DNA from: Mesorhizobium muleiense
GTDB lineage: Bacteria > Pseudomonadota > Alphaproteobacteria > Rhizobiales > Rhizobiaceae
Reading direction: 5' to 3'
DNA: 64,000 nt
Assembly (NCBI RefSeq): GCF_900099905.1
Contig: NZ_FNEE01000015.1
Location: 1-64,000, forward strand
Position numbers and translations under genes: made by a program. Below, in pieces: positions 36,077-43,601 of this stretch (position 1 is its first letter; each line of letters opens with the position of its first letter). Under the pieces are notes generated by a model. That model saw only the letters and a program-made list of their open reading frames with translations, did not search any database and was not told the DNA's origin.

Positions 36077-37192
36077 ATGGCGAGCTATTCGTCGCTGGTC
36101 AGGGCCGATATCGCACGATGGCTGCAGGCCGGCCTGATCGACGCCTCGACGGCCGACGCGCTGACGCGCGACGTCGACGCCAATGAGCGCAATTCACTGA
36201 GCTTCGGTTCGATCCTGGCGATGATGGCGGCGCTGCTTTTTGGTGCGGCCGTGCTGATCTTCGTCGCCGCCAACTGGGAAGCGATCCCGCGGCTGGCGCG
36301 GGTGGCTGGGCTCTTCGCCATCATCTTCGCCGGCTATGTCGGCGGCGCCGTGCTGAAGACACGCGACCATGCTGCAATCGGCGAGGCATTCTGGATCGTC
36401 GCCGCGGCGGCATTTGGCGGATCGATTGCGCTGATCGGCCAGATGTACCATTTGTCCGGTGATGAAGCGTCGGCCTTGATCACCTGGGGCGCGGGCACCG
36501 CCCTGGCGGCAGTTGCGCTGCGCTCGAACCCGCTGACCGTCGCTTCTGTCGGCATTGCCGACGCGTGGCTGTTCCTGAGAGGCTTCGACTATTTCAGGCG
36601 CTCGGAATTTCCGCACCTGTTCGTCGCCATGGCGATCGTGTTGTTCGCCATTTCGTTCTGGACCCGCAGCCAGGCGGCGCGGCATCTGATCGTCCTGTCG
36701 GTCATCTTTTATCTCGTGCTGTTGTTTACGGAATACGAAACGCTGCAGGTCGCCATCCCGCTTATTGTCGTGTCGGCGCTGCTTTTCGCGGCTGCGATCT
36801 TCGCTGCCGAGCCCGTCGACCGGATATTGCAGCTTGGCGGCCGTCTGCCCTTGCATGCGCTGATCGGGTTTCTCACCGGCCTGGCGATGATCCAGTTCGA
36901 ACTGGCTGGTGAAAGCAATAACAGCGGCTTCGGCATTGCCTCGGCCATTGCGCTTGCCGGCATTGTCGCGGCAATCGTGCTGGGCGGCCGCGAGAGCAGG
37001 GGCTTGCGCTGGGTTGCCTATGCCGGCTTCGCCTTCGAACTCGCCATCATCTATGTGGTGATGCTGCAGTCGATGCTCGACACGGCAGGCTTCTTCCTTG
37101 CAGCCGCTATGCTTCTTGGCCTGCTTGCCCTTGTCATCCTCCGCGTGGAGAAGCGCATGAGGCTCCCGAGCGTAGAAGGAGCAGCGGCATGA
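36077..37192 (+). CDS. DUF2157 multi-pass membrane protein
   Basis: The 371-residue protein begins with a soluble N-terminal part (residues 1-45, LVRADIARWLQAGLIDASTADAL) typical of DUF2157. About ten membrane helices follow, for example FGSILAMMAALLFGAAVLIFVAANW. GGAGGAGAAAGG precedes the ATG at 36077, which rules out the upstream start at 35936. Its function is unknown. It overlaps the GDYXXLXY-domain gene by 4 bases, a pairing found widely, so the two probably form one membrane complex. Confidence 0.88.
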   Translation: MASYSSLVRADIARWLQAGLIDASTADALTRDVDANERNSLSFGSILAMMAALLFGAAVLIFVAANWEAIPRLARVAGLFAIIFAGYVGGAVLKTRDHAAIGEAFWIVAAAAFGGSIALIGQMYHLSGDEASALITWGAGTALAAVALRSNPLTVASVGIADAWLFLRGFDYFRRSEFPHLFVAMAIVLFAISFWTRSQAARHLIVLSVIFYLVLLFTEYETLQVAIPLIVVSALLFAAAIFAAEPVDRILQLGGRLPLHALIGFLTGLAMIQFELAGESNNSGFGIASAIALAGIVAAIVLGGRESRGLRWVAYAGFAFELAIIYVVMLQSMLDTAGFFLAAAMLLGLLALVILRVEKRMRLPSVEGAAA

Positions 37193-37770
37193 TGACCGGC
37201 AAAAAACTGATCATTTCAGCGCTGGTGCTGGCACTCGTCCAGATCGGCTTCCTGATGTGGATCATCGCCGGCCGGGCGGCGATCCTGCGCGACGGCGAGC
37301 AGGTGCTGCTGAGGGTCGAACCGATCGACCCGCGCGATCTGCTGCGCGGCGACTACATTATACTCAGCTATGATATTTCGCGCCTGCCGGTGAAGCTGAT
37401 CGCCAACATTCCGACCGGCAAGCTGACGAGCGACGATACGCCGATCGTGGTCAGGCTGAGACGGGGCTCCGACGGCTATTGGGGCGCGACCACGGCCTGG
37501 TTCGGGCAAGCGCCGGCACCGGCAGCATCCGATGAAGTCGATATCGTCGGGCATGTGTCAGAAGGGTGGGATCTCAGCGCAGCCACGACGATCGCGCCGA
37601 ATTACGGCATCGAGCGCCTCTATCTGCCGGAAGGCGAGGGGATGGCGATCCAGAACGACATGCGGGTGCGGCCGTTCGGCGTCCGCGTCGCAATCGCAAC
37701 CGATGGCGCCGCGCAGATCAAGGCGCTGATGGACGGCGACAAGACGCTGTTCGAGGAACCGCTCTATTAG
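37189..37770 (+). CDS. GDYXXLXY-domain membrane-anchored protein
   Basis: The 193-residue protein has one N-terminal membrane helix (KLIISALVLALVQIGFLMWII) and the family signature LLRGDYIILSYDIS at about residues 56-69. The remaining beta-rich domain is probably periplasmic. Its ATGATG start overlaps the DUF2157 stop, so translation is coupled. The family always travels with DUF2157 proteins. No activity is known to me. Confidence 0.88.
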   Translation: MMTGKKLIISALVLALVQIGFLMWIIAGRAAILRDGEQVLLRVEPIDPRDLLRGDYIILSYDISRLPVKLIANIPTGKLTSDDTPIVVRLRRGSDGYWGATTAWFGQAPAPAASDEVDIVGHVSEGWDLSAATTIAPNYGIERLYLPEGEGMAIQNDMRVRPFGVRVAIATDGAAQIKALMDGDKTLFEEPLY

Positions 37771-38090
37771 TATTGGCCGGTCGGCGACGATCGCATGCTG
37801 GGACCTGAATCTGCGAAATTGACAGATGGTTCACGCTCCAGGTGTTCGAGGAGTCGTCACCAAAACCTTGATCCACTGTTCAAGGGGAGCAGTGGTGCGG
37901 GTAGAGGGACTCGAACCCCCACGTTCTTACGCCAGAACCTAAATCCCATGGACGGTGTCAGTGCTGCGTTGATTTCATTGCGTAATTTGGCAATACGCTG
38001 GACATGCCGGGGCACAGTACGGGCATACCGGACACACTTTCGGGCACAGTCTTGCGCCAAGTGTCCGGTGCCTGTAGAGGAAGCGCCGGA
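37771..38090. other. Intergenic region holding a tRNA-Leu remnant
   Basis: These 320 bases contain no gene I can support. They hold the inverted tRNA-Leu fragment (37893-37946), and between 38030 and 38070 a loose inverted repeat (CGGACACACTT with AAGTGTCCG). The words GGGCACAGT occur twice. This looks like scar sequence at an integration hot spot. Confidence 0.5.
37893..37946 (-). pseudogene. 3' half of a tRNA-Leu gene (att-type remnant)
   Basis: Read on the minus strand, the segment runs from GATTTAGGTTCTGG (anticodon loop with TAG) through a short variable arm and GGGGGTTCGAGTCCC (T arm) to TACCCGCACCA. The 5' half is missing: no D arm and no 5' acceptor strand pair with it. Its acceptor sequence differs from the intact tRNA-Leu at 38091, so it comes from another isoacceptor. 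Such 3' fragments are usually left by integrases that target tRNA genes. Confidence 0.7.
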
Positions 38091-38175
38091 GCGCGTGTGG
38101 CGGAATTGGTAGACGCAGCAGGTTTAGGTCCTGCCGCCGCAAGGTGTGGGGGTTCGAGTCCCTTCACGCGCACCA
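38091..38175 (+). tRNA. tRNA-Leu (anticodon TAG)
   Basis: The 85-base gene has a 7-bp acceptor stem (GCGCGTG with CACGCGC), a D loop with AATTGGTAGAC, the anticodon stem-loop CAGGTTTAGGTCCTG with TAG, a long class II variable arm (CCGCCGCAAGGTGT) and the T loop GGTTCGAGTCC. CCA is encoded. The stop of the TIGR02391 gene lies 7 bases after it. Confidence 0.96.
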
Positions 38176-38181
38176 TAGCGG

Positions 38182-38667
38182 TCATGCCGGCGGTGACTTT
38201 CGGGCCTCCAGCGTACGAAGCAACACCGATGCCACAGAGAGGTGATCCAAACAGAGATCAATTGGATCTACTCGTATGTCGTGGCCGCGTGGATTTCGAA
38301 TGCCGGCCAGAGCGCCAGCGAAGATATGCCTGAATCCCTTTTGCTCATCCTTGTCGCTGATCGTTATCAGGTCGGTCAGAGCGATCTTCGGGCCACCTTC
38401 ATTGAAGGCATTCATCATTAGGCTAAAGCCTGTTTCCTCTAAGCCGGATAGCATCCGTATGCGATGTTCGAGCAATTTGAACGCCTCGAACGTGGCTTGA
38501 GAAAAATGGCCATTGTCAAAGAGTTTGAGGGATACCGACGATATGTCCGTGTGAATGTTGCGCTCATCGAACGGATGCGCGGTGCGTCGATCAGCCTTGT
38601 CGAGTGTCGCGCCGACATTCTTCGCTACCCTGACAACCCGTTCAAATTGGGTCAGCCGGTCGATCAT
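38182..38667 (-). CDS. TIGR02391 (Ymh-like) family protein
   Basis: The 161-residue protein shows the TIGR02391 core: LFDNGHFSQATFEAFKLLEHRIR, then GLEETGFSLMMNAF and near the end GFRHIFAGALAGIRNPRGHD. The R-N-P-x-x-H motif is shared with HEPN-like and Abi-type proteins, where it can be an RNase site. Members occur in defence-rich regions. Its ATG overlaps the end of the DUF5343 gene by 4 bases, so the two are translationally coupled. It ends 7 bases from tRNA-Leu, suggesting a horizontally acquired cassette. An anti-phage role is inferred. Confidence 0.78.
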   Translation of the reverse strand: MIDRLTQFERVVRVAKNVGATLDKADRRTAHPFDERNIHTDISSVSLKLFDNGHFSQATFEAFKLLEHRIRMLSGLEETGFSLMMNAFNEGGPKIALTDLITISDKDEQKGFRHIFAGALAGIRNPRGHDIRVDPIDLCLDHLSVASVLLRTLEARKSPPA

Positions 38668-39341
38668 GGAAACAGGTTGGCTTTAATGCTTTTGAAGATG
38701 GCGTCATACGTTTCCTGAGTGCCTTCGGCAGGCAAATTGATCTCAATCCTAACAGTGAGGGCCATGTCGGCCTTCACTTTCGCGGTAGGGGGCGGAGTGG
38801 ACGCTGCTGGGGGCGGCCCTGAAGCATACGCCTGCGCGGGCTTAGGTCTCACTGAAGTGGCAGGCTTTGCCCTTGGGCCAGAAGGTTTGGCCCTGAGGTT
38901 GCCATCGGGTTCCGAAGCTTGATGACCCGCCAATTCACGCAGCGCTATGAAAACTCCTGCCTGACGAGACCCAATAATGTCGCTCGTTTTGTCCACTGAC
39001 CTAAAGTAACTCGTCAACTGATTTCGAGTAAAATTCCAGGCGTCATCACCTCTGAGTTCAAAAAGGTCGGCGTAGGCCGTCCGGACCAGATCGCTAAAGG
39101 CTTCGTGGAAGGAAGGATCGTCATGGATCGTCATGACCTCATGCCCCTTATCCGTACGCTTGCCCTGCTCGTCAACGAGCTTGAGAAACTGGAGTACGTT
39201 GATTACGTAGCTCTCGTTGTTTGAGGCGAGGCCAAGTCTTTTCACCGTGTCTGAATTAACAGTTGCCGGAAAGTTCTTCCGCAGAAACTGGATCATCTGC
39301 GTGACGTTGCCTGGGCCTGAAATATACGGGTGCGTCGCCAT
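38664..39341 (-). CDS. DUF5343-family protein
   Basis: The 225-residue protein starts MATHPYISGPGNVTQMIQFL and has VKRLGLASNNESYVINVLQFLKLVDEQG, the winged-helix-like DUF5343 domain (residues 1 to about 130). A Pro/Ala/Lys-rich linker (about 145-195) follows, then a short C-terminal block (ALTVRIEINLPAEGTQETYDAIFKSIK). The family is of unknown function and is often coupled or fused to TIGR02391-like domains. The base composition around it looks less GC-rich than the flanks. Its ribosome binding site (AGGGGG, 4 bases before the ATG) is folded into a hairpin at 39346-39365. Confidence 0.78.
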   Translation of the reverse strand: MATHPYISGPGNVTQMIQFLRKNFPATVNSDTVKRLGLASNNESYVINVLQFLKLVDEQGKRTDKGHEVMTIHDDPSFHEAFSDLVRTAYADLFELRGDDAWNFTRNQLTSYFRSVDKTSDIIGSRQAGVFIALRELAGHQASEPDGNLRAKPSGPRAKPATSVRPKPAQAYASGPPPAASTPPPTAKVKADMALTVRIEINLPAEGTQETYDAIFKSIKANLFP

Positions 39342-39345
39342 TTTT

Positions 39346-39365
39346 CCCCCTAGTAGTTGAGGGGG
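39346..39365 (-). promoter_or_regulatory. Hairpin that sequesters the ribosome binding site of the DUF5343 gene
   Basis: On the minus strand CCCCCT pairs with AGGGGG around CAACTACT. The AGGGGG arm is the Shine-Dalgarno sequence lying 4 bases before the DUF5343 ATG. Translation of the cassette would be weak unless the hairpin opens. Confidence 0.55.
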
Positions 39366-39768
39366 TAAGTTCTACCGAGTCTAGAAGCCGGTCAACTGAG
39401 GATCAGAGTAATTGGTAGCCTATGCCCGCGACATCGGCGCTGCATGGGGCTTCTCGTAGCCCGCCGGCCTATCGTTTAATAAGTTGAGGGCCTTCTTAGG
39501 TTCCTGCGCAGCTGGTCAATTGCATCGTAATGCGCTCGAAATGGCTTGAGTGACAGTTTGCGGCGCGAACGAACTCGTCGGCGGCCGGGTCTACCTGCCC
39601 AAGGATGTATTCAAATTCTTTCAAATTGATTCGGAATATTTTTCTACCCGTAAGTCACGACCGCAAACATTGTTTCGTGTTAGCGATTCAAACACGCTCT
39701 GGGTTCGTTGTTGCTAAAGTAGCAAATTTGAAACTGCTGCTGTGGGGTAATTTCCAAAGGAGAGTGTC
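39366..39768. other. Intergenic region, AT-richer than the flanks
   Basis: I see no supported gene here. The last 60 bases are the leader of the glycine-rich protein gene, with AAAGGAGAG before its ATG. A short plus-strand frame at 39605-39901 lacks family features and overlaps that gene. Confidence 0.5.
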
Positions 39769-40620
39769 ATGGCAAACGTCGTTAACAGTTTCGCCGCAGC
39801 TTTGGCCTGTAGTGCACTTGTTTTATCTCTTTCTTTTCCCTCCAGCGCAGGCGGCATTAGCGTCGGCGCCGGCGCATCGGTTGGCGGCCGAGGCGGTGTA
39901 AACGCCGGTCTCGGCGCATCGGTTGGCGGCCGAGGCAGCGTAAACGCCGGTCTCGGCGCCTCGATCGGCGGCAGTGGCGGCGTCAATGCGGGAGTCGGCG
40001 CTTCGATCGGCGGTAGCAGCGGGGTAAATACGGGAGCCGGCGCATCGATCGGCGGCAAGAAACGCACTATCGCGGGTGTCGGCGCTTCGATCGGGGGCGG
40101 AAGCGGGGTGAATGCCGGCGCCGGTGCATCGATCGGCGGCAGCAGGGGCATTAGCGCTGGTGCCGGCGCCAATGTCGGCGGCACTCGTGGCGTCATGGCT
40201 GGCCTGGGCGCCAATGTCGGCGGCACGCGTGGCGTCACGGCTGGCCTGGGTGCCAATCTCGGCGGCACTCGTGGCGTCACGGCCGGCCTGGGCGCCAATG
40301 CCGGCGGCACCGGCGGTATCACTGCTGGCGCAGGCGCAAATGGAGGCGGCACCGGCCTCGTTGCAGCGGGTGTGAGTGCCAATGTTGGTGGGACGACCGG
40401 GGTCGGCGTCGGTGTAGGCGTCGGCGGCGGGACCCTTGCTGGCACACCCGCGACTCCTGGAACACCCGGGACTCCTGGAACACCTGGCGTGAGCGTGGTC
40501 GCGCAGTTGTCCAGCAGCCAGTTGATACGGATGAAGAAGCGCTGCGTGGATGTGCTCGGGAGCGGCGGCACATACGATCGCGACCTGCGTGAGCTTTGCT
40601 TGCTGATCGCACGCCGCTGA
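39769..40620 (+). CDS. Secreted glycine-rich protein with thirteen 14-residue repeats
   Basis: A signal peptide (AALACSALVLSLSFPSSAGG) leads into thirteen tandem repeats of consensus GASIGGxxGVNAGx, residues about 35-216 (DNA 39871-40416, 42-base period). A short collagen-like stretch (TPGTPGTPG) and a conserved-looking C-terminal tail of 45 residues with two cysteines (KKRCVDVLGSG, ELCLLIARR) follow. The 14-residue period with small residues is like the beta-rolls of YadA-type adhesin heads, but no autotransporter anchor is present. I do not know the family. The start has GGAGAG at a good distance and a terminator follows at 40694. A surface or matrix role is a guess. Confidence 0.75.
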   Translation: MANVVNSFAAALACSALVLSLSFPSSAGGISVGAGASVGGRGGVNAGLGASVGGRGSVNAGLGASIGGSGGVNAGVGASIGGSSGVNTGAGASIGGKKRTIAGVGASIGGGSGVNAGAGASIGGSRGISAGAGANVGGTRGVMAGLGANVGGTRGVTAGLGANLGGTRGVTAGLGANAGGTGGITAGAGANGGGTGLVAAGVSANVGGTTGVGVGVGVGGGTLAGTPATPGTPGTPGTPGVSVVAQLSSSQLIRMKKRCVDVLGSGGTYDRDLRELCLLIARR

Positions 40621-40693
40621 GAAGACTGTTGCGCAAACGGGAGTGTCGCATCGGCCGTACAGGCTTTGACAACACTCTCCTGGCTCGCGGCCG

Positions 40694-40720
40694 GCCCGCC
40701 ACTCGGAAGGTGGCGGGCTT
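40694..40720 (+). terminator. Terminator of the glycine-rich protein gene
   Basis: GCCCGCCAC pairs with GTGGCGGGC around TCGGAAG, followed by TTCTC. It is 73 bases after the stop. The T run is short but the stem is strong. Confidence 0.65.
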
Positions 40721-40895
40721 CTCTGCGTCAGGACCGCTGCGCCAAGCGGCTGACGACTTCGGGGAGCTACACCAGCGGGAGCCAAGTCGGAGTGGAGCCT
40801 AAAATCCAGCGCGTCCAGCAATTCCGCCGCATCCGCGTTGCCCGCAGGCAGCCATCATTCTGTCAATGTCGCGGTCAAAATAGCGGCCGTTCGCC

Positions 40896-40945
40896 GGCGC
40901 ATGATCCCGAAAAAAGAAAAATCGTATTTTTGGGGATCATGCGCC
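40896..40945. repeat. Long palindrome of the dispersed GATCATGC type
   Basis: GGCGCATGATCCC and GGGATCATGCGCC are exact complements, and runs of A and T continue the stem inward, giving about 18 paired bases. It belongs to the same loose class as the copies at 18246 and 26592. Confidence 0.7.
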
Positions 40946-41266
40946 AAAATCAAGGTGCTCCAGCTTCCTGTGCGCGTCCAAGATGACGCGCGGCGCTGTA
41001 GACGCGAAGATGGTTGAAAATCGGCCGCGCCTGTGACAAAAGGCGTGTCGAATGTGACGGGATGCGACGATCCACTTCTGCAGAATGTGATAAGAAGTCG
41101 GAAAAACAAAGACTTATTCACATTTTGGAGCGTGTTTCTGGACGATTTTGAGCCGCGTTGAGTGGACAGATCGCCAAGTCCCGCACCAAAAGCCATTCCC
41201 GGCAAGATCATACCGGCAGGCTGTAAACGGCAAGAGCCGTTTGGCTGCGGAAACGAAGGTTCTATG

Positions 41267-42739
41267 ATGCAGGTCACCGAAACGCTCAACTCCGGTCTCA
41301 AGCGCGAGATCAAGATCACCGTGCCGGCCGGTGACATGGAAGCCAAGCTGATGGCGCGGCTTTCAGATGCCAGGAGCAAGGTCCGCATCAACGGCTTTCG
41401 CCCCGGCAAGGTGCCGGTGCAGCACCTGCGCAAGGTCTATGGCAAGTCGTTCATGGCCGAAGTGGTCAACGAGATCCTCAACGATTCGACCCGTTCGATC
41501 ATTACCGGCCGTGGCGAAAAGGCTGCCATGCAGCCCGAAGTGATCATGACCGAGGACGAGAAGGAGGCCGAGAAGATCCTGGCCGGCGGCGCCGACTTTG
41601 AGTTCCGCCTGAACTACGAGATCATTCCGCCGATCGAGATCAAGGATTTCTCCGACATCAAGGTGACGCGCCAGGTGTTCGACGTGCCGGATTCGGAAAT
41701 CGACGAGCAGGTCAAGCGTGTCGCCGAATCGGCGCGCACCTACGAACCGAAGACCGGCAAGGCCGCCGAGGGCGACCGCGTGACGATCGACTATGTCGGC
41801 AAGATCGACGGCGAAGCCTTCAGCGGCGGCGCCGGCACCGACCAGCCGCTGGTGCTCGGCTCCAAGGAATTCATTCCCGGCTTCGAGGATCAGCTCATCG
41901 GCAGCAAGGCCGGCGACGAGAGGCAGGTCACGGTCACGTTCCCGGAAAACTACCAGGCGGCGCATCTTGCCGGCAAGGAAGCCACCTTCGACGTCACCGT
42001 CAAGGAAGTGTCCCAGCCCGGTGCGTTGGAGATCAACGACGAAATGGCCAAGAATCTCGGCCTGGAGTCGCTGGAGCGCCTGCGTGAGGTGGTGCGCGGC
42101 CAGATCGAGAACCAGTTCGGCTCGATGACGCGCCAGAAGATCAAGCGCCAGCTGCTCGACCAGCTCGATGCCGCCTACTCGTTCGAGGCGCCGTCGAAGC
42201 TTGTCGAGGCCGAGTTCAACAACATCTGGAACCAGGTCAACCGCGATCTGGAAGCCGCCGGCCGCACCTTCGCTGACGAGGAGACGACGGAAGAAGAGGC
42301 GCGCGCCGAATATATGCGGCTTGCCGAGCGCCGTGTGCGTCTCGGCCTGGTTCTCGCCGAAATCGGCGAGAAGGCCGGCGTCACCGTGTCGGACGAGGAA
42401 TTGCAGCGCGGCCTGCTCGAGCAGGTGCGCCGCTATCCGGCCAACCAGCAGCAGGAAGCCTTCGAATTCTATCGCAGCAATCCCGAAGCGCTGAACACGT
42501 TGCGCGCGCCGCTGTTCGAGGAGAAGGTGGTCGACCATCTGCTCAGCCAGATTTCGGTCACCGACGTCAAGGTCAGCAAGGAAGAACTGATGGCCGACGA
42601 CGAGGACAGCGAGACGGCCAAGGCGAAGCCGGCCAAGAAAGCCGCAGCAAAGAAGGCCGACGCCAACAAGGCCGACGATGCGGAAGAGCCCAAGAAGAAA
42701 GCCGCGCCGAAGAAGAAAGCTGCCAAGGACGCCGAATAA
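41267..42739 (+). CDS. tig: Trigger factor (ribosome-associated chaperone, peptidyl-prolyl isomerase)
   Basis: Trigger factor meets nascent chains at the ribosome exit tunnel. The N-terminal ribosome-binding block is intact: [20 protein letters not shown] has the G-F-R-x-G-K signature that binds protein L23. An FKBP-type PPIase domain follows ([20 protein letters not shown]), then the long helical C-terminal domain. The last 45 residues are a Lys/Ala-rich tail ([15 protein letters not shown]) common in rhizobial forms. The second of two adjacent ATGs (41267) has the better spacing to GAAGG and matches MQVTETL. Length is 490 residues. A bidirectional terminator follows. Confidence 0.96.
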   Translation: MQVTETLNSGLKREIKITVPAGDMEAKLMARLSDARSKVRINGFRPGKVPVQHLRKVYGKSFMAEVVNEILNDSTRSIITGRGEKAAMQPEVIMTEDEKEAEKILAGGADFEFRLNYEIIPPIEIKDFSDIKVTRQVFDVPDSEIDEQVKRVAESARTYEPKTGKAAEGDRVTIDYVGKIDGEAFSGGAGTDQPLVLGSKEFIPGFEDQLIGSKAGDERQVTVTFPENYQAAHLAGKEATFDVTVKEVSQPGALEINDEMAKNLGLESLERLREVVRGQIENQFGSMTRQKIKRQLLDQLDAAYSFEAPSKLVEAEFNNIWNQVNRDLEAAGRTFADEETTEEEARAEYMRLAERRVRLGLVLAEIGEKAGVTVSDEELQRGLLEQVRRYPANQQQEAFEFYRSNPEALNTLRAPLFEEKVVDHLLSQISVTDVKVSKEELMADDEDSETAKAKPAKKAAAKKADANKADDAEEPKKKAAPKKKAAKDAE

Positions 42740-42759
42740 CACGGCATTCTGATGGATGT

Positions 42760-42786
42760 GAAAGGCCGCCCTCGAGGCGGCCTTTC
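42760..42786. terminator. Bidirectional terminator between tig and the GntR regulator gene
   Basis: GAAAGGCCGCC and GGCGGCCTTTC are exact complements around CTCGA. T runs flank the stem on both strands, as suits two convergent genes. Confidence 0.88.
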
Positions 42787-42791
42787 ATCTT

Positions 42792-43535
42792 CTAGGCGAC
42801 CTGCAGATCGTCGGCGGCGATATCGAGCAGCCGGTTCATTGCGGCCCTGGCTCCGGCCGTATCCCGCATACGGATCGCCTCGAGCACGGTTTGATGCGCC
42901 GCCAGCGCCCGCGACTGCGCTTCCATCAGCCTGTTGGTGACGAGGAAGGACGCGCTCAGCGCCGCCTCCAGCATCCCGATCAACCCTTTCAGCACGACGT
43001 TGTGGCTTGCCGCTATCACGCTGCGGTGGAAAGCCAGGTCCGCTCGGCAGACCCCGTCGAGGTCGTGCGGGATCGAATCGCGCATGGAGTTGAAGGCAGC
43101 CTCGATCGCTGCGAGATCGGAGCCGGTGGCGCGCCTGGCGGCAAGTTCGGCCGCAGCGGGTTCAAAGATGCGGCGTGCCTCGATCAAACCGGAAATCAGT
43201 TCGCTGTCATTCTTGATATCCGGGTGCCAGCTCAGCACCACGGGATCGAGTAGCCGCCAGTCATCGCGCGACAGGACGCGCACGCCGACCCGGCGGCGCG
43301 CCTCGACCAGCCCCTTTGCCGACAGCACCTTGATCGCTTCGCGCACCGAGGTGCGGCTCACACCCAACATGGCGCAGAGTTCTTCCTCGCGCGGCAGCAT
43401 GTCGCCTTGCCGATAGACGCCGCCAAGGATGCGACTGCCGAGCACGTTGACCACGGAATCGTGGATGCGGCTGCCACCGGCGCCTTCGGCCAGGCGCCAC
43501 GAACCGTCTTCGGCGATCGCGAGGTCAGATGCCAT
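42792..43535 (-). CDS. FadR-subfamily GntR transcriptional regulator
   Basis: The 247-residue regulator has an N-terminal winged helix (REEELCAMLGVSRTSVREAIKVLSAKGLVEARRRVGVRV, residues about 48-87) and a C-terminal FCD ligand-binding domain (EARRIFEPAAAELAARRAT, DLAFHRSVIAASHN, AAHQTVLEAIRMRD). The FCD metal-site residues (Asp and three His) are in the usual places. It is encoded just before the SDR and sugar-acid dehydratase genes and opposite the ABC importer, so it probably senses a sugar acid and controls this locus. Confidence 0.9.
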   Translation of the reverse strand: MASDLAIAEDGSWRLAEGAGGSRIHDSVVNVLGSRILGGVYRQGDMLPREEELCAMLGVSRTSVREAIKVLSAKGLVEARRRVGVRVLSRDDWRLLDPVVLSWHPDIKNDSELISGLIEARRIFEPAAAELAARRATGSDLAAIEAAFNSMRDSIPHDLDGVCRADLAFHRSVIAASHNVVLKGLIGMLEAALSASFLVTNRLMEAQSRALAAHQTVLEAIRMRDTAGARAAMNRLLDIAADDLQVA

Positions 43536-43601
43536 GGTTTCCCGGCCCTTCTTCAGCTTTGCACCTCATAGGCGCGACTGGCGCGCTACGCAACGACGCT
43601 G

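Larger units (their letters stand above)
40621..41266. other. Intergenic region upstream of tig
   Basis: The 646 bases hold a terminator (40694-40720), a long palindrome (40896-40945) and the tig leader. No supported gene is seen. GAAGG at 41255-41259 is the tig ribosome binding site. Confidence 0.55.

Noticed and set aside
37893-37946. A functional minus-strand tRNA-Leu
   Set aside because: The 5' half is absent and the anticodon stem cannot pair, so it cannot fold as a tRNA.
39342-39768. A second copy of the tRNA-Leu 3' end that would bound the DUF5343 cassette as an integrated element
   Set aside because: I looked for words such as TTCGAGTCC and CACGCGCACCA in this stretch and saw none, so no attachment-site pair is claimed.
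39605-39901. Short plus-strand frame before the glycine-rich gene
   Set aside because: It overlaps that gene in another frame, has no ribosome binding site and no recognisable features.
39871-40416. 42-base periodic DNA considered as a CRISPR or satellite array
   Set aside because: The period is a multiple of three, keeps one frame, and third-base changes are mostly silent, so it is a coding repeat.
39714-40571. Proline-rich minus-strand frame opposite the glycine-rich protein
   Set aside because: It is the complement of Gly/Ala repeat codons. The plus strand has a signal peptide, a ribosome binding site and a terminator.
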